33,428 bases of DNA from an uncultured Oceanobacter sp. (lineage in GTDB: Bacteria; Pseudomonadota; Gammaproteobacteria; Pseudomonadales; Oceanobacteraceae). How positions within the stretch are numbered: the first letter of the stretch is position 1; every line of letters begins with the position of its first letter. Position numbers and translations under genes: made by a program. The notes below the pieces were generated by a model, which saw nothing but the letters and a program-made list of their open reading frames with translations, had not been told where the DNA came from and ran no database searches. The stretch is from the NCBI GenBank assembly GCA_913061185.1, contig CAJXTI010000041.1, positions 1 through 33,428 of the forward strand, read 5' to 3'. Shown piece after piece: positions 1 through 8,269 of this stretch.

Positions 1-47
1 CTACACTATCCTCTTCGTCGGCAGCGTCAGATGTGTATAAGAGACAG
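1..47 (+). other. Illumina Nextera adapter contamination (not genomic)
   Basis: Bases 1-6 (CTACAC) match the end of the Illumina P5 oligo. Bases 7-14 (TATCCTCT) fit an 8-base i5 index; from memory this is Nextera index S503. Bases 15-28 match the Nextera read-1 tail, and bases 29-47 are exactly the 19-base Tn5 mosaic end AGATGTGTATAAGAGACAG. Genomic sequence starts at 48. Read in frame, the adapter contributes a false N-terminus (MYKRQ) to the first gene, and it contributes false C-termini to antisense frames. Confidence 0.98.
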
Positions 48-1313
48 AAGCTGGGTGACCTGATTGCCGACAACGTTGATGAACTGTCGGCGATGGAAAC
101 TGCCGACACTGGTTTGCCACTGTATCAGACGCGTAATGCCTTGATTCCACGGGCTTCCAGTAATTTCTATTTTTTTGCTGAAAAAGCCAAACAAATGAAT
201 GGTCATACTTACCCGATGGATGACCAGATGCTGAATTACACCCTGTACCAGCCAACCGGTGTGTGTGCGTTGATTTCGCCATGGAACGTGCCGTTTATGA
301 CTGGCACCTGGAAGACTGCTCCCGCTCTGGCATTGGGCAACACCGCCGTGATGAAGCAGTCCGAGCTGTCGCCGCTGACCACGGATTTCCTTGCAAAGCT
401 GGCACTTGAAGCCGGTATACCAGCGGGTGTGTTTAATGTGGTGCATGGTTTTGGCAGCACCACGGGCAACGCGTTGATTACGGATCCTAACGTCAATGCG
501 ATTTCGTTCACGGGTGGTACATCGACCGGCAAGCACATTATTGCCAACGCTGGCCTGAAGAAGTTTTCGATGGAGCTGGGTGGCAAATCGCCGGTGATGG
601 TGTTTGACGATTGCGACTATGAGCGGGCGTTAGATGCGGCGGTGTTTGGCATCTTCTCGATCAACGGTGAGCGCTGCACCGCCGGTTCGCGCATCTTTGT
701 ACAAGAAGGCATTTACGACCGTTTCTGTGACGATTTTGCTGCCCGTGCCAGCAAGATCAAAGTGGGCGACCCGATGGATATGGACACCAAAGTCGGTTCA
801 CTGATCAGCCAGGGGCATTGGGACAAGGTCACCGGCTATATCAAGATCGGTATCGAAGAAGGTGCCACGCTGATTGCTGGTGGCCCTGAAAAGCCGGTGA
901 ATGAGTTGCCGGATCAGCTGAAAGGCGGTCATTTCGTGCGCCCGACCGTGTTCCGCGATGTTACGAACAACATGCGTATTGCCCGTGAAGAAATCTTTGG
1001 CCCAGTGGCGGTATTGATTCCGTTCAGGGACGAAGCCGATGTTGTGGCGATGGCCAACGACAACGATTACGGCCTGGCCTCGTATCTGTGGACTCAGGAT
1101 GTGGGCAAGGTGCATCGCATTGCCCGTTCAGTGGAAGCCGGGATGATGTTTGTGAACAGCCAGAACGTCCGCGACCTGCGTACGCCATTTGGTGGAGTGA
1201 AAGGTTCCGGTACCGGTCGTGAAGGTGGTGACTACAGCTTCGAAGTATTCTGTGAGCCCAAAAATGTGTGTATCAGCATGGGTTCTCATCACATTCCGAA
1301 GTGGGGCGTGTAA
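48..1313 (+). CDS. hpaE: 5-carboxymethyl-2-hydroxymuconate semialdehyde dehydrogenase, 5'-truncated
   Basis: This is an NAD-dependent aldehyde dehydrogenase of the type that oxidises the semialdehyde produced by meta-cleavage of homoprotocatechuate. What remains is 421 residues; about 65 N-terminal residues are missing compared with the usual length of about 488. Visible family marks are the SPWNVPF cofactor-domain segment, the ELGGKSP segment carrying the general-base Glu, the catalytic Cys in GERCTAG (codon near base 675), EEIFGP, and a C-terminus ending HHIPKWGV, which I recognise from HpaE/HpcC proteins. The assignment rests on that ending and on the hpaF-type isomerase that starts 3 bases after the stop. 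Upstream pathway genes would lie beyond the contig edge. A related semialdehyde dehydrogenase cannot be wholly excluded. The true start is not in this window. Confidence 0.85.
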   Translation, partial: KLGDLIADNVDELSAMETADTGLPLYQTRNALIPRASSNFYFFAEKAKQMNGHTYPMDDQMLNYTLYQPTGVCALISPWNVPFMTGTWKTAPALALGNTAVMKQSELSPLTTDFLAKLALEAGIPAGVFNVVHGFGSTTGNALITDPNVNAISFTGGTSTGKHIIANAGLKKFSMELGGKSPVMVFDDCDYERALDAAVFGIFSINGERCTAGSRIFVQEGIYDRFCDDFAARASKIKVGDPMDMDTKVGSLISQGHWDKVTGYIKIGIEEGATLIAGGPEKPVNELPDQLKGGHFVRPTVFRDVTNNMRIAREEIFGPVAVLIPFRDEADVVAMANDNDYGLASYLWTQDVGKVHRIARSVEAGMMFVNSQNVRDLRTPFGGVKGSGTGREGGDYSFEVFCEPKNVCISMGSHHIPKWGV

Positions 1314-1316
1314 ACC

Positions 1317-1697
1317 ATGCCGCATTTCGTCGTCGACTATTCCGACAACTTGCACGAGTTGCTGGATTTTCAGCCGCTGTTCAAGGCGTTGCATGAATAC
1401 GTGGTATCGACCGGTGCGTTCCCGATAGGTGGTGTGCGCAGTCGTGCCATTCGTTGTTACGACTATCGGGTGGCCGATGGTCGTGAGGATTTCGGCTACC
1501 TGAACCTGAGTCTGAAGATCGGCCATGGCCGTGATATGGAACTCAAACAGGCGGTTGCCAAACGGGTGTTCGAAATATTATGCGATTGGATGAAACCGGT
1601 GACCGACGCGCATTATGTTCAGATATCGTTCGAAATGACGGAACTGGATCCAGTGCTCAAGTTTAATAAAAATAACATCCATCCACTGTTTGTCTGA
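1317..1697 (+). CDS. hpaF: 5-carboxymethyl-2-hydroxymuconate delta-isomerase
   Basis: A 126-residue protein of the CHMI family (tautomerase superfamily). It isomerises 5-carboxymethyl-2-hydroxymuconate in the homoprotocatechuate pathway, the step after HpaE. It starts MPHFVVDYSDN, so Pro2 becomes the N-terminal catalytic proline after Met removal. It also has the family segments GGVRSRA, LKIGHGR and the ending FNKNNIHPLFV, close in form to E. coli HpaF (about 126 residues). The start lies 3 bases after the hpaE stop, so the two genes are almost certainly co-transcribed and translationally coupled. Cytoplasmic. The pairing of these two genes strengthens both calls. Confidence 0.93.
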   Translation: MPHFVVDYSDNLHELLDFQPLFKALHEYVVSTGAFPIGGVRSRAIRCYDYRVADGREDFGYLNLSLKIGHGRDMELKQAVAKRVFEILCDWMKPVTDAHYVQISFEMTELDPVLKFNKNNIHPLFV

Positions 1698-1884
1698 GCG
1701 CTTTGCCGGGCAGATGAGTGGGTGGTTTTCCCGTGTTATTTGCAGCGTCGAGCCGCAGCAAATATCCAACCTGCCGTCTAAAACGGGCGGTAGATGACAA
1801 TAAAAATACCCCTGCAACGAGATAGTAAGGCGTGCGCTTGACGCTTTACGTGTTTGGGGAGTGAACATCTCAAGAGGCCGAAAA

Positions 1885-2928
1885 ATGATAACAATGAAAC
1901 ATCGTCTGAAATCTGCCATGTCGGTACTGATTCTTGCTGCTGGTGCAGCAATGACCGCACCGGCATATTCTGAAACCATTTTACGTGTGGGCACTTGGTT
2001 GCCGCCGACCAACGCCCAGAACGCGGTGGTGTGGCCAACCTGGGCCAAGTGGGTGGAAGAAGCCACGGAAGGCCGCGTCAAGGTCAAGATCGAGAACAGC
2101 TCGGGTCATCCAAAAACGCTGTTTCAACTGGTTGAAGACGGTGTTTACGATGCCAGTTTCAGCTATCACGGTTATGTTCCTGGTCGGTTCAAACTGCCCC
2201 AGATTGTCGAGCAACCAGGTTTGGGTGTGGGTGCCGAAGCAGCGTCGGTGGCCTTGTGGCGGGTATATGAAAAATATCTGAAGGATGCGAATGAGTTCGA
2301 CGGTCTGGAAGTGATCGGCATGTTCACCCACGGCCCCGGCCATATTCATACCAAGAAGCCGATCGATTCTTTTTCTGATCTGGAAGGCATGAAGATCCGT
2401 GTTGGTGGTGGTGTCCAGAGCGTGCTGGCGGAGCGTATGCATGTCACGGCGGTAGGTGCTCCGGCCCCCAAAGTTTATGAGATGCTGCAGCAGGGTGTGA
2501 TCGACGGGGTGTTCCTGCCGATGATGGAGCAAAAGGTGCTGCGTCTGAACGAAGTCACCAACTATGTCACTGTGTTGCCAGAAGGCATGTACATGGGCAG
2601 CTTCTCGATTTTTGTTAACCCTGAATTTATGGAAGACCTGGAGCCTCGTGACCGCAAAGCGATTCTGGCGGTATCGGGTGAAAAACTGTCGGCCATGGCC
2701 GGTCGTGCCTGGGATGCCGGTGATGCCGAAGGGTATCAGGCTGCCAAAGCGGCAGGGGTGAAAATTGTCCATGTTTCTGCCAAGGATCTGATGTCACGCC
2801 AGTTTGAAAAGCTGATACAGGGTATGGATCAGGAGTGGATTGAGTCGGTGAAGGATCGTGATGTGAATGCTGCGGAAGCGTTGCGTGAACTGCGCAAAAT
2901 CGCCCGCAGCTATCAGCCTGCACAGTGA
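1885..2928 (+). CDS. dctP: TRAP transporter periplasmic substrate-binding protein (DctP type)
   Basis: A 347-residue solute-binding protein of a tripartite ATP-independent periplasmic transporter. The N-terminus is a signal peptide: basic start, hydrophobic core about residues 12-24, and likely cleavage near the APAYSE segment. The mature part begins with a typical ILRVGTWLPP strand. The MKIRVGG segment carries the arginine that in this family binds the substrate carboxylate, and it is followed by the usual YEMLQQGVIDGV helix. I chose ATG 1885 because AAGAGG at 1872-1877 sits 7 bases upstream; an in-frame GTG at 1861 and ATG 1894 are alternatives. The dctQ and dctM partners follow directly. 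The 187-base gap after hpaF may hold its own promoter. The substrate is not determined; context suggests 4-hydroxyphenylacetate or a related aromatic acid. Confidence 0.92.
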   Translation: MITMKHRLKSAMSVLILAAGAAMTAPAYSETILRVGTWLPPTNAQNAVVWPTWAKWVEEATEGRVKVKIENSSGHPKTLFQLVEDGVYDASFSYHGYVPGRFKLPQIVEQPGLGVGAEAASVALWRVYEKYLKDANEFDGLEVIGMFTHGPGHIHTKKPIDSFSDLEGMKIRVGGGVQSVLAERMHVTAVGAPAPKVYEMLQQGVIDGVFLPMMEQKVLRLNEVTNYVTVLPEGMYMGSFSIFVNPEFMEDLEPRDRKAILAVSGEKLSAMAGRAWDAGDAEGYQAAKAAGVKIVHVSAKDLMSRQFEKLIQGMDQEWIESVKDRDVNAAEALRELRKIARSYQPAQ

Positions 2929-2937
2929 GGTAACAGT

Positions 2938-3459
2938 ATGTCTTTCGCTGATTTTATGGCGGAGCACTATGAAGAAAAGGGACCAGCCGCCTGGCTGGCC
3001 CTGGCTCTTGAAGCCTTTGCGGCTGTGGTGCTGTTCGCCCTGATGTGCCTGACCTGTGCTGATGTAATTGGTCGCTATTTTTTTAATAACGCGGTTGATG
3101 GTGCGGTTGAGTTGACGGAGCTGGGTATTGCGCTGTTGGTGTTCGCCGAGATGCCTATTATCACCTGGCGCGGTGGTCATGTGGTGGTGGATATTCTGGA
3201 TCGTTATCTGGGTAGCAAGCTGATTTGTGCCTTGGGTATGTTGTCGGCGCTGGCGATGTCCGGTGCGCTGTATTTCCTCGCGGGGCGGATGATGGATCTG
3301 GCTGAGCGCTCGATTCGACGCGAAGTTGTGACCGAGTATCTGGGAATGCCCGTGGGTTACATTGTCCAGTATATCGCGGTAATGAGTTATATCACCGCCG
3401 CGCTGATGCTGACCTACGGTATGTATCGGATCTTTACTGAATCCAGAGAGCCTTCCTGA
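2938..3459 (+). CDS. dctQ: TRAP transporter small membrane subunit (DctQ type)
   Basis: A 173-residue inner-membrane protein with about four hydrophobic segments (around residues 20-45, 58-75, 95-118 and 138-160) and the family feature of a conserved aromatic/charged stretch, DVIGRYFF, after the first helix. DctQ subunits bridge the receptor and the large DctM channel subunit. The ATG lies 9 bases after the dctP stop, with GAGGTAAC overlapping the stop as ribosome binding site. Length and hydropathy are normal for the family. Confidence 0.9.
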   Translation: MSFADFMAEHYEEKGPAAWLALALEAFAAVVLFALMCLTCADVIGRYFFNNAVDGAVELTELGIALLVFAEMPIITWRGGHVVVDILDRYLGSKLICALGMLSALAMSGALYFLAGRMMDLAERSIRREVVTEYLGMPVGYIVQYIAVMSYITAALMLTYGMYRIFTESREPS

Positions 3460-3514
3460 TTACTCTGGATGATCACTCTGACCACCCATTTCTCCGCTTT
3501 TTCTGGATTGTTTT

Positions 3515-4843
3515 ATGACTGAAGCTCTTATCGGCTTTGCCATCCTGTTGGCATTGATCATTCTTATTCGAGTGCCTATTGCGTTTGCCATGGGCCTGAC
3601 AGGTTTCTTCGGTTTTGCCGTATTGCAAGGCCTGGGTTTTGATAATTTTATGGATTTTCGCTGGACCGGGCCTTTGTCGATGGCGTCGAACCGGGTGATT
3701 GATACCGCTCAGGAATATGGCCTGTCGGTCATTCCGCTGTTTATTTTAATGGGCAATCTGGTGACCAAATCCGGGTTGTCGCAAGAGTTGTATCAGGCTT
3801 CCAATGCCTTTCTCGGGCACCGTCGTGGTGGTCTGTCCATGGCAACGGTGGTGGCCTGTGGCGGCTTTTCCGCGATTTGTGGTTCATCACTGGCGACCTC
3901 TGCCACCATGGCCAAGGTGGCGATGCCGCCGATGCGTAAATTCGGCTATTCCGATTCACTGGCAACAGCGTCGATTGCCGCTGGTGGCACGCTGGGGATT
4001 CTGATCCCTCCCAGTGTCATTCTGGTGATTTACGGTCTGTTGACCGAGTCGAGTATTCGCGAGTTGTTTGCGGCCGGATTCTTGCCGGGCTTGTTGGGTA
4101 TTCTGTTGTATCTGGGCGCGGTGCGTTTTGTGGTCTGGCGTGACCCGTCGTCAGGCCCGCGTGGCGAGAAAATGAGCTGGTCTGAACGCTGGGATGCCTT
4201 GCGGGGTGTCTGGGGTGTACTGATTCTGTTTACGGTAGTGATGGGCGGGATTTATCTGGGAGTGTTCACCCCAACCGAAGCCGCAGGTGTGGGTGCAGGC
4301 GGTGCTTTTGTGATTGCGCTGGCACGTCGCTCGCTCAGTTTCGGTGATTTGTTTAATGCCCTGACAGACACCGGTCGTACCAGTGCGATGCTGTTTACGG
4401 TACTGATTGGGGCGCTGATCTTCTCTGATTTTATCAACCGTGCCGGTTTGCCGGATGAATTACTGACACTGGTGACCTCGCTGGATATTGGCCCTATGGG
4501 GGTGATTCTGGTGATTCTGGCGATTTATATCGTGCTTGGAATGGTGTTCGAGAGCTTGTCGATGATGTTGCTGACGGTGCCGATTTTTTATCCGCTGGTA
4601 CAGAGCCTGGGCTTTGATCTGGTGTGGTTTGGCATCGTAGTGGTGGTGGTCACGGAAATCAGTCTTATTACGCCGCCGGTGGGGATGAATGTGTTTGTAC
4701 TCAGTGCGGTACTGCGCGATGTGAACCCGGCGACCATTTTCAAAGGGGTAACACCCTTCTGGTGTGCCGATATTGTGCGTCTGGCGCTGATTGTCTTTAT
4801 TCCGGCGATCTCGCTGATTCTGCCTGAACTCTTGTACCGCTAA
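3515..4843 (+). CDS. dctM: TRAP transporter large permease subunit (DctM type)
   Basis: A 442-residue, highly hydrophobic inner-membrane protein, the channel-forming subunit that couples substrate import to the sodium gradient. Family marks include an N-terminal helix ending in the RVPIAFAMG type of segment, LFILMGNL, the glycine/serine-rich loop CGGFSAICGSSLATSATM, and GGTLGILIPPS, the DctM signature. About twelve membrane segments can be traced. It lies 55 bases after dctQ with a weak GGA-type ribosome binding site. It completes the transporter with the two preceding genes. Confidence 0.94.
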   Translation: MTEALIGFAILLALIILIRVPIAFAMGLTGFFGFAVLQGLGFDNFMDFRWTGPLSMASNRVIDTAQEYGLSVIPLFILMGNLVTKSGLSQELYQASNAFLGHRRGGLSMATVVACGGFSAICGSSLATSATMAKVAMPPMRKFGYSDSLATASIAAGGTLGILIPPSVILVIYGLLTESSIRELFAAGFLPGLLGILLYLGAVRFVVWRDPSSGPRGEKMSWSERWDALRGVWGVLILFTVVMGGIYLGVFTPTEAAGVGAGGAFVIALARRSLSFGDLFNALTDTGRTSAMLFTVLIGALIFSDFINRAGLPDELLTLVTSLDIGPMGVILVILAIYIVLGMVFESLSMMLLTVPIFYPLVQSLGFDLVWFGIVVVVVTEISLITPPVGMNVFVLSAVLRDVNPATIFKGVTPFWCADIVRLALIVFIPAISLILPELLYR

Positions 4844-4859
4844 CCGGAGAGGGATTGTT

Positions 4860-5333
4860 ATGTTGCCTGAAGTCACCCGAATTCTGTACGCCTCTGATAT
4901 TCAGCAAGGCGCTCGTCCGGCATTTCGTACCGCCGTCAGTTTGTGTGGGCGTTACCATTCCCACATTACCTTCCTTCATGTGGTGGAACCGGTGCGTGGT
5001 AATGCCGAGCGCTTGGTGAAGACGATGATGCATGAAGATGCCTCACTGCAGGCATTACACGACGACAGTCTGGGGAAAATCCGTCAGCAGGTACGGGATC
5101 GGGTCGAGCGTTTTTGCCGCGAGGAATTGGAAGCGGAGACCATGCTGGAACAGGGGCAGCTGGATGTGCGTATTGAGGAAGGAACGCCCTGGAAAACGAT
5201 TCTGGCAGTGGCTGATGAAATGGACGCAAGTGTCATTGTTATGGGGGTTCGTCACCAGAAAAGTTTGCTGGGGAATACGTCCAGTAAGGTAATGCACAAC
5301 AGCAAACGTCCGGTACTGGTTGTGCCGCTGTAG
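4860..5333 (+). CDS. Universal stress protein (UspA family)
   Basis: A 157-residue cytoplasmic protein with the UspA fold pattern: an N-terminal strand (ILYASDI), a central HVVEPV strand and a C-terminal VIVMGV...LLGNTSSKVM...RPVLVVPL block. ATP-binding Usp proteins have a G-x2-G-x9-G(S/T) motif; here the first part reads GVRH, so the second glycine is missing and nucleotide binding is uncertain. A GGAGAGGG sequence at 4846-4853 precedes ATG 4860. TRAP transporter operons often carry a Usp gene (TeaD of the ectoine TRAP system is a known example), so it may modulate the transporter. Confidence 0.88.
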   Translation: MLPEVTRILYASDIQQGARPAFRTAVSLCGRYHSHITFLHVVEPVRGNAERLVKTMMHEDASLQALHDDSLGKIRQQVRDRVERFCREELEAETMLEQGQLDVRIEEGTPWKTILAVADEMDASVIVMGVRHQKSLLGNTSSKVMHNSKRPVLVVPL

Positions 5334-5342
5334 GGCGAACTG

Positions 5343-6344
5343 ATGACGGCATTTATAGCGGACGCTACCGCCCATCCGGTTGAGGTGGGGTATACCCCCA
5401 GCGATGAATCGCGGCTACGGGCAGCGTGTCGGGTCTTGAGCGGGCAGCAACGTCGGCTACTGCCAGACAGTGTGGCGGAAGTGCGTCGACCGGTGCGGGT
5501 TGAGCGGCTGGGGGAGCATGTTCAGATTGCCCTTGAACAGGTCAGTATGGCCTGTCACTGGCACGTCCCCTCGGGCGTTGTGCAGCTGTTGGTCAGCCAT
5601 GCGGGTAATCATCAGTTGTCCTGCTCTGGCAAGTCGTACCAATTACAAGCCGGTGACATTCTGGTGGTGTCAGAGGGGTCTCGTATTCAGCTGGCACCAG
5701 ACGGCGACGGCTTTGTCAGTATTTTGATGCTACCCGTGGCTGAGTTAAAACAGGCGGCAATGGGGATGGGGTGGTTATGGAGTGGCCGCCACAAGGATAT
5801 TCCCGTTTGTCGGTCACCAGAGCTTGAGCGCCTGGTTCGGGATATGGCGAAGCCGCAGTACAGCCCCGGATATTTCCACGAGCATATTCATTATTATCAG
5901 CTGCGGGTGTGTTATGCCCTGGTGCTGCAACTCTGGCAGGAGCCGGGTCATTGTTTTATCGCTAACACGCCTATCGGAGATCGTGTGGTACATCAATTGC
6001 GCCAGCGCGTACTGGAAACGATTCTTGATGAACCGGAGGTCTCTGAGCTGGCGGCGTACTGCCAGGTCAGTGTCCGGACTCTGTATAACCGTCTAAAGGC
6101 GACACTGGGTTGTACCCTCGGTGAATTTATTCGCCAGCTCAAGATTGAATGCGTATTCCAGGATTTGAATGCCAATCCCCGTATCGTGCGTAATGTCACG
6201 GAGGTAGCCATGAAATACGGCTTCTCCAACCCCGGCCGCTTTGCCCATTATTATCGTCAGCACATTGGCGAACTGCCTTCGGAAACCCTGCGGCGGAATT
6301 CTGCGGCAGCGGCTAACAGCCAAACATCAGCGCTCCGGAGCTGA
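5343..6344 (+). CDS. AraC-family transcriptional regulator
   Basis: A 333-residue regulator. The N-terminal two thirds look like a cupin-type AraC ligand-binding domain (for example YQLQAGDILVVSEGS). The C-terminal part, about residues 220-320, is the double helix-turn-helix: first helix pair around ELAAYCQVSVRTLYNRLK, second around VTEVAMKYGFSNPGRFAHYYRQHIG, the usual AraC/XylS end. It starts 9 bases after the usp stop and closes the operon. By position it probably controls the transporter and hpa genes, playing the role HpaA plays in E. coli, but it is not clearly an HpaA orthologue, so I give no symbol. Confidence 0.9.
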   Translation: MTAFIADATAHPVEVGYTPSDESRLRAACRVLSGQQRRLLPDSVAEVRRPVRVERLGEHVQIALEQVSMACHWHVPSGVVQLLVSHAGNHQLSCSGKSYQLQAGDILVVSEGSRIQLAPDGDGFVSILMLPVAELKQAAMGMGWLWSGRHKDIPVCRSPELERLVRDMAKPQYSPGYFHEHIHYYQLRVCYALVLQLWQEPGHCFIANTPIGDRVVHQLRQRVLETILDEPEVSELAAYCQVSVRTLYNRLKATLGCTLGEFIRQLKIECVFQDLNANPRIVRNVTEVAMKYGFSNPGRFAHYYRQHIGELPSETLRRNSAAAANSQTSALRS

Positions 6345-6408
6345 GTCTTCCGCCATACCTCATACAAGGATCCTATGCTATTTTTTTACCGTACAGCAGG
6401 CTCTCTTT

Positions 6409-6445
6409 GATAGGCCATTGATTGATAGACCATTGATTGATAGGG
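6409..6445. repeat. 15-base tandem repeat, about 2.4 copies
   Basis: GATAGGCCATTGATT (6409-6423) is followed directly by GATAGACCATTGATT (6424-6438, one mismatch) and a partial third copy GATAGGG. It lies in the 257-base gap between the AraC gene and pncC. Function unknown; iterated sites of this kind can be regulator-binding sites. The rest of the gap (6345-6601) shows no gene. Confidence 0.8.
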
Positions 6446-6601
6446 CAGAGTTGTGAAAATAACAAGACTCCAACAGACTCTGGCATTGTCGCCACAAACG
6501 TCCTGTCGCTGGCATCCAGTGACGTCAAAAGCGTCAGATTCATCACCTCTAACCAGGCATCTTGCAAAGCGTTACACTGGAGGGGACATCTGGAGAAAAC
6601 T

Positions 6602-7084
6602 ATGAACCTGTACAGCCTGACGGAAGACCTTGCCAATCAACTTGTGCTGCGCCACTGGCGGCTGGCGACTGCGGAGTCCTGTACCGGGGGTGGGGTTGCG
6701 GCTGCTTGTACCGACTTGCCAGGTTCATCTGCCTGGTTTGACTGCGGGTTTGTGACGTATTCGAACGAAGCCAAAATGCAGCTGCTGGGGGTGTCGAAAG
6801 AAACGCTGGTGGTGGATGGTGCAGTCAGTGAAGCGACGGTGCGGGAAATGGTCGCCGGTGCGGTGAGTCATAGCCGTGCCGATGTTGCGGTGTCTATCAG
6901 CGGCATCGCCGGGCCGGGTGGTTCGGTTCCGGGCAAGCCTGTGGGCACTGTCTGGTTTGCCTGGGGTAACCATCGGCGTATTAGTGCCGAGTGTTGCCAT
7001 TTTGACGGTGACCGTGCAGCCGTACGCCAGCAAGCGGTTATACATGCCATCAGGGGCTTGACCCGTTGGCTGGAGCAAGCATAA
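6602..7084 (+). CDS. pncC: Nicotinamide-nucleotide amidase (CinA C-terminal family)
   Basis: A 160-residue stand-alone CinA C-terminal domain, the enzyme that deamidates NMN to nicotinic acid mononucleotide in NAD recycling. The ATAESCTGG segment (residues 22-30) carries the proposed catalytic Ser, and TYSNEAKMQLLGV carries the partner Tyr and Lys. GIAGPGG and GTVWFAW are also family segments. I chose ATG 6602 because of the GGAG at 6591-6594 and because the family starts there; the frame is open further upstream to 6437 but that part has no family similarity. It sits directly upstream of recA, as in E. coli and many relatives. Confidence 0.92.
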   Translation: MNLYSLTEDLANQLVLRHWRLATAESCTGGGVAAACTDLPGSSAWFDCGFVTYSNEAKMQLLGVSKETLVVDGAVSEATVREMVAGAVSHSRADVAVSISGIAGPGGSVPGKPVGTVWFAWGNHRRISAECCHFDGDRAAVRQQAVIHAIRGLTRWLEQA

Positions 7085-7088
7085 AAAA

Positions 7089-7104
7089 CTGTGAATACAT
7101 CCAG
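7089..7104. promoter_or_regulatory. Candidate LexA box 1 upstream of recA
   Basis: CTGTGAATACATCCAG fits the CTG-N10-CAG core of gammaproteobacterial LexA operators. The left half is CTGT as in the consensus; the right half is CCAG instead of ACAG. It lies just after the pncC stop and 121 bases before the recA start. Confidence 0.55.
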
Positions 7105-7153
7105 TAAAAAATAATTTGCTGGCTTGGCGCTGTCCGGAAATTGTGTTTAACTA

Positions 7154-7169
7154 CTGGTCAAATTTACAG
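7154..7169. promoter_or_regulatory. Candidate LexA box 2 upstream of recA
   Basis: CTGGTCAAATTTACAG also fits CTG-N10-CAG. It is flanked by TA on both sides (TACTGG...ACAGTA), as in strong SOS boxes. It lies 56 bases before the recA start, where the promoter must be, so LexA bound here would block transcription. I could not place an unambiguous -35/-10 pair around it. Confidence 0.7.
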
Positions 7170-7225
7170 TAAAACTTTCCGGATCAGCCAGTGGATTTCA
7201 TACGCTGGCGATGAGAGGACATTCA

Positions 7226-8269
7226 ATGGACGCGAACAAACAAAAAGCCCTTGACGCTGCTCTGAGTCAGATCGAACGCCAGTTTGGCAAAGGCGCCATC
7301 ATGAAGATGGGCGAGCAGCCTCGTGAAGCAATTCCGGCTGTTTCTACCGGCTCGCTCGGACTCGATATTGCACTTGGTATTGGTGGTCTGCCCATGGGCC
7401 GTATTGTTGAAATCTATGGCCCGGAAAGCTCAGGTAAAACCACCCTCTGTTTGTCGACCATGGCCCAGGCACAAAAGCAGGGCAAGACGGTTGCTATCAT
7501 TGATGCCGAGCATGCCCTGGATCCCTTGTACGCTGAAAAGCTGGGTATTGATCTGGACAGTTTGCTGGTATCCCAGCCTGATACCGGCGAACAGGCGCTG
7601 GAAATTTGTGACAGCCTGGTACGTTCTGGTGCTGTCGATGTCATCGTGATTGACTCAGTGGCAGCATTGACACCGAAGGCTGAAATTGAAGGTGAGATGG
7701 GTGACAGCCACGTGGGTCTGCAGGCGCGTTTGATGTCTCAGGCGTTACGTAAAATCACCGGCAATGTCAAAAATGCCAACTGTCTGGTGATATTTATTAA
7801 CCAGATTCGCATGAAGATCGGCGTGATGTTTGGTAGCCCGGAAACCACGACCGGTGGTAATGCGCTGAAATTCTATTCATCCGTTCGCCTCGATATTCGC
7901 CGTATCGGTTCGGTCAAGCAGGGTGACGAGGCCATCGGTAACGAGACCCGAGTCAAAGTCGTCAAGAACAAGGTTGCGCCACCGTTCAGACAGGCCGAAT
8001 TCCAGATCATGTACGGCTCTGGCATCTACCACATGGGCGAGATTATTGATCTGGGTGTGAAGTGTGAGCTGGTGCAGAAAGCCGGTGCCTGGTACAGCTA
8101 TCAGAACAACAAGATTGGTCAGGGTAAAGCCAATGCGGCGGCCTATCTGGAAGAGCATCCAGAAATCGCCGAAGAAATTGAAGCCGGCATTCGTGCCCAG
8201 CTGATCGTTGTTCCCAACCTGAATCAAAGTGCTGGCAACGACAATGTCGAAGAAGTCGAAGCTGACTGA
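7226..8269 (+). CDS. recA: Recombinase A
   Basis: A 347-residue RecA, the ATP-dependent strand-exchange protein that also triggers LexA self-cleavage. The Walker A motif GPESSGKT is at residues 65-72; [10 protein letters not shown] is Walker B; the [14 protein letters not shown] segment is the DNA-binding L2 region. The C-terminus is acidic (DNVEEVEAD). ATG 7226 has AGAGGA at 7214-7219, 6 bases upstream; an in-frame ATG at 7211 would overlap that site and is not used. It is preceded by two LexA-box candidates and overlaps recX. Confidence 0.99.
   Translation: MDANKQKALDAALSQIERQFGKGAIMKMGEQPREAIPAVSTGSLGLDIALGIGGLPMGRIVEIYGPESSGKTTLCLSTMAQAQKQGKTVAIIDAEHALDPLYAEKLGIDLDSLLVSQPDTGEQALEICDSLVRSGAVDVIVIDSVAALTPKAEIEGEMGDSHVGLQARLMSQALRKITGNVKNANCLVIFINQIRMKIGVMFGSPETTTGGNALKFYSSVRLDIRRIGSVKQGDEAIGNETRVKVVKNKVAPPFRQAEFQIMYGSGIYHMGEIIDLGVKCELVQKAGAWYSYQNNKIGQGKANAAAYLEEHPEIAEEIEAGIRAQLIVVPNLNQSAGNDNVEEVEAD

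Noticed and set aside
1..282. Antisense reading frame running into the contig start, and a second one to 536
   Set aside because: Their ends are translated adapter sequence and they lie opposite hpaE.
1981..2772. 263-codon frame opposite dctP
   Set aside because: Shadow of a confidently assigned gene, rich in His and Gln as typical for antisense frames.
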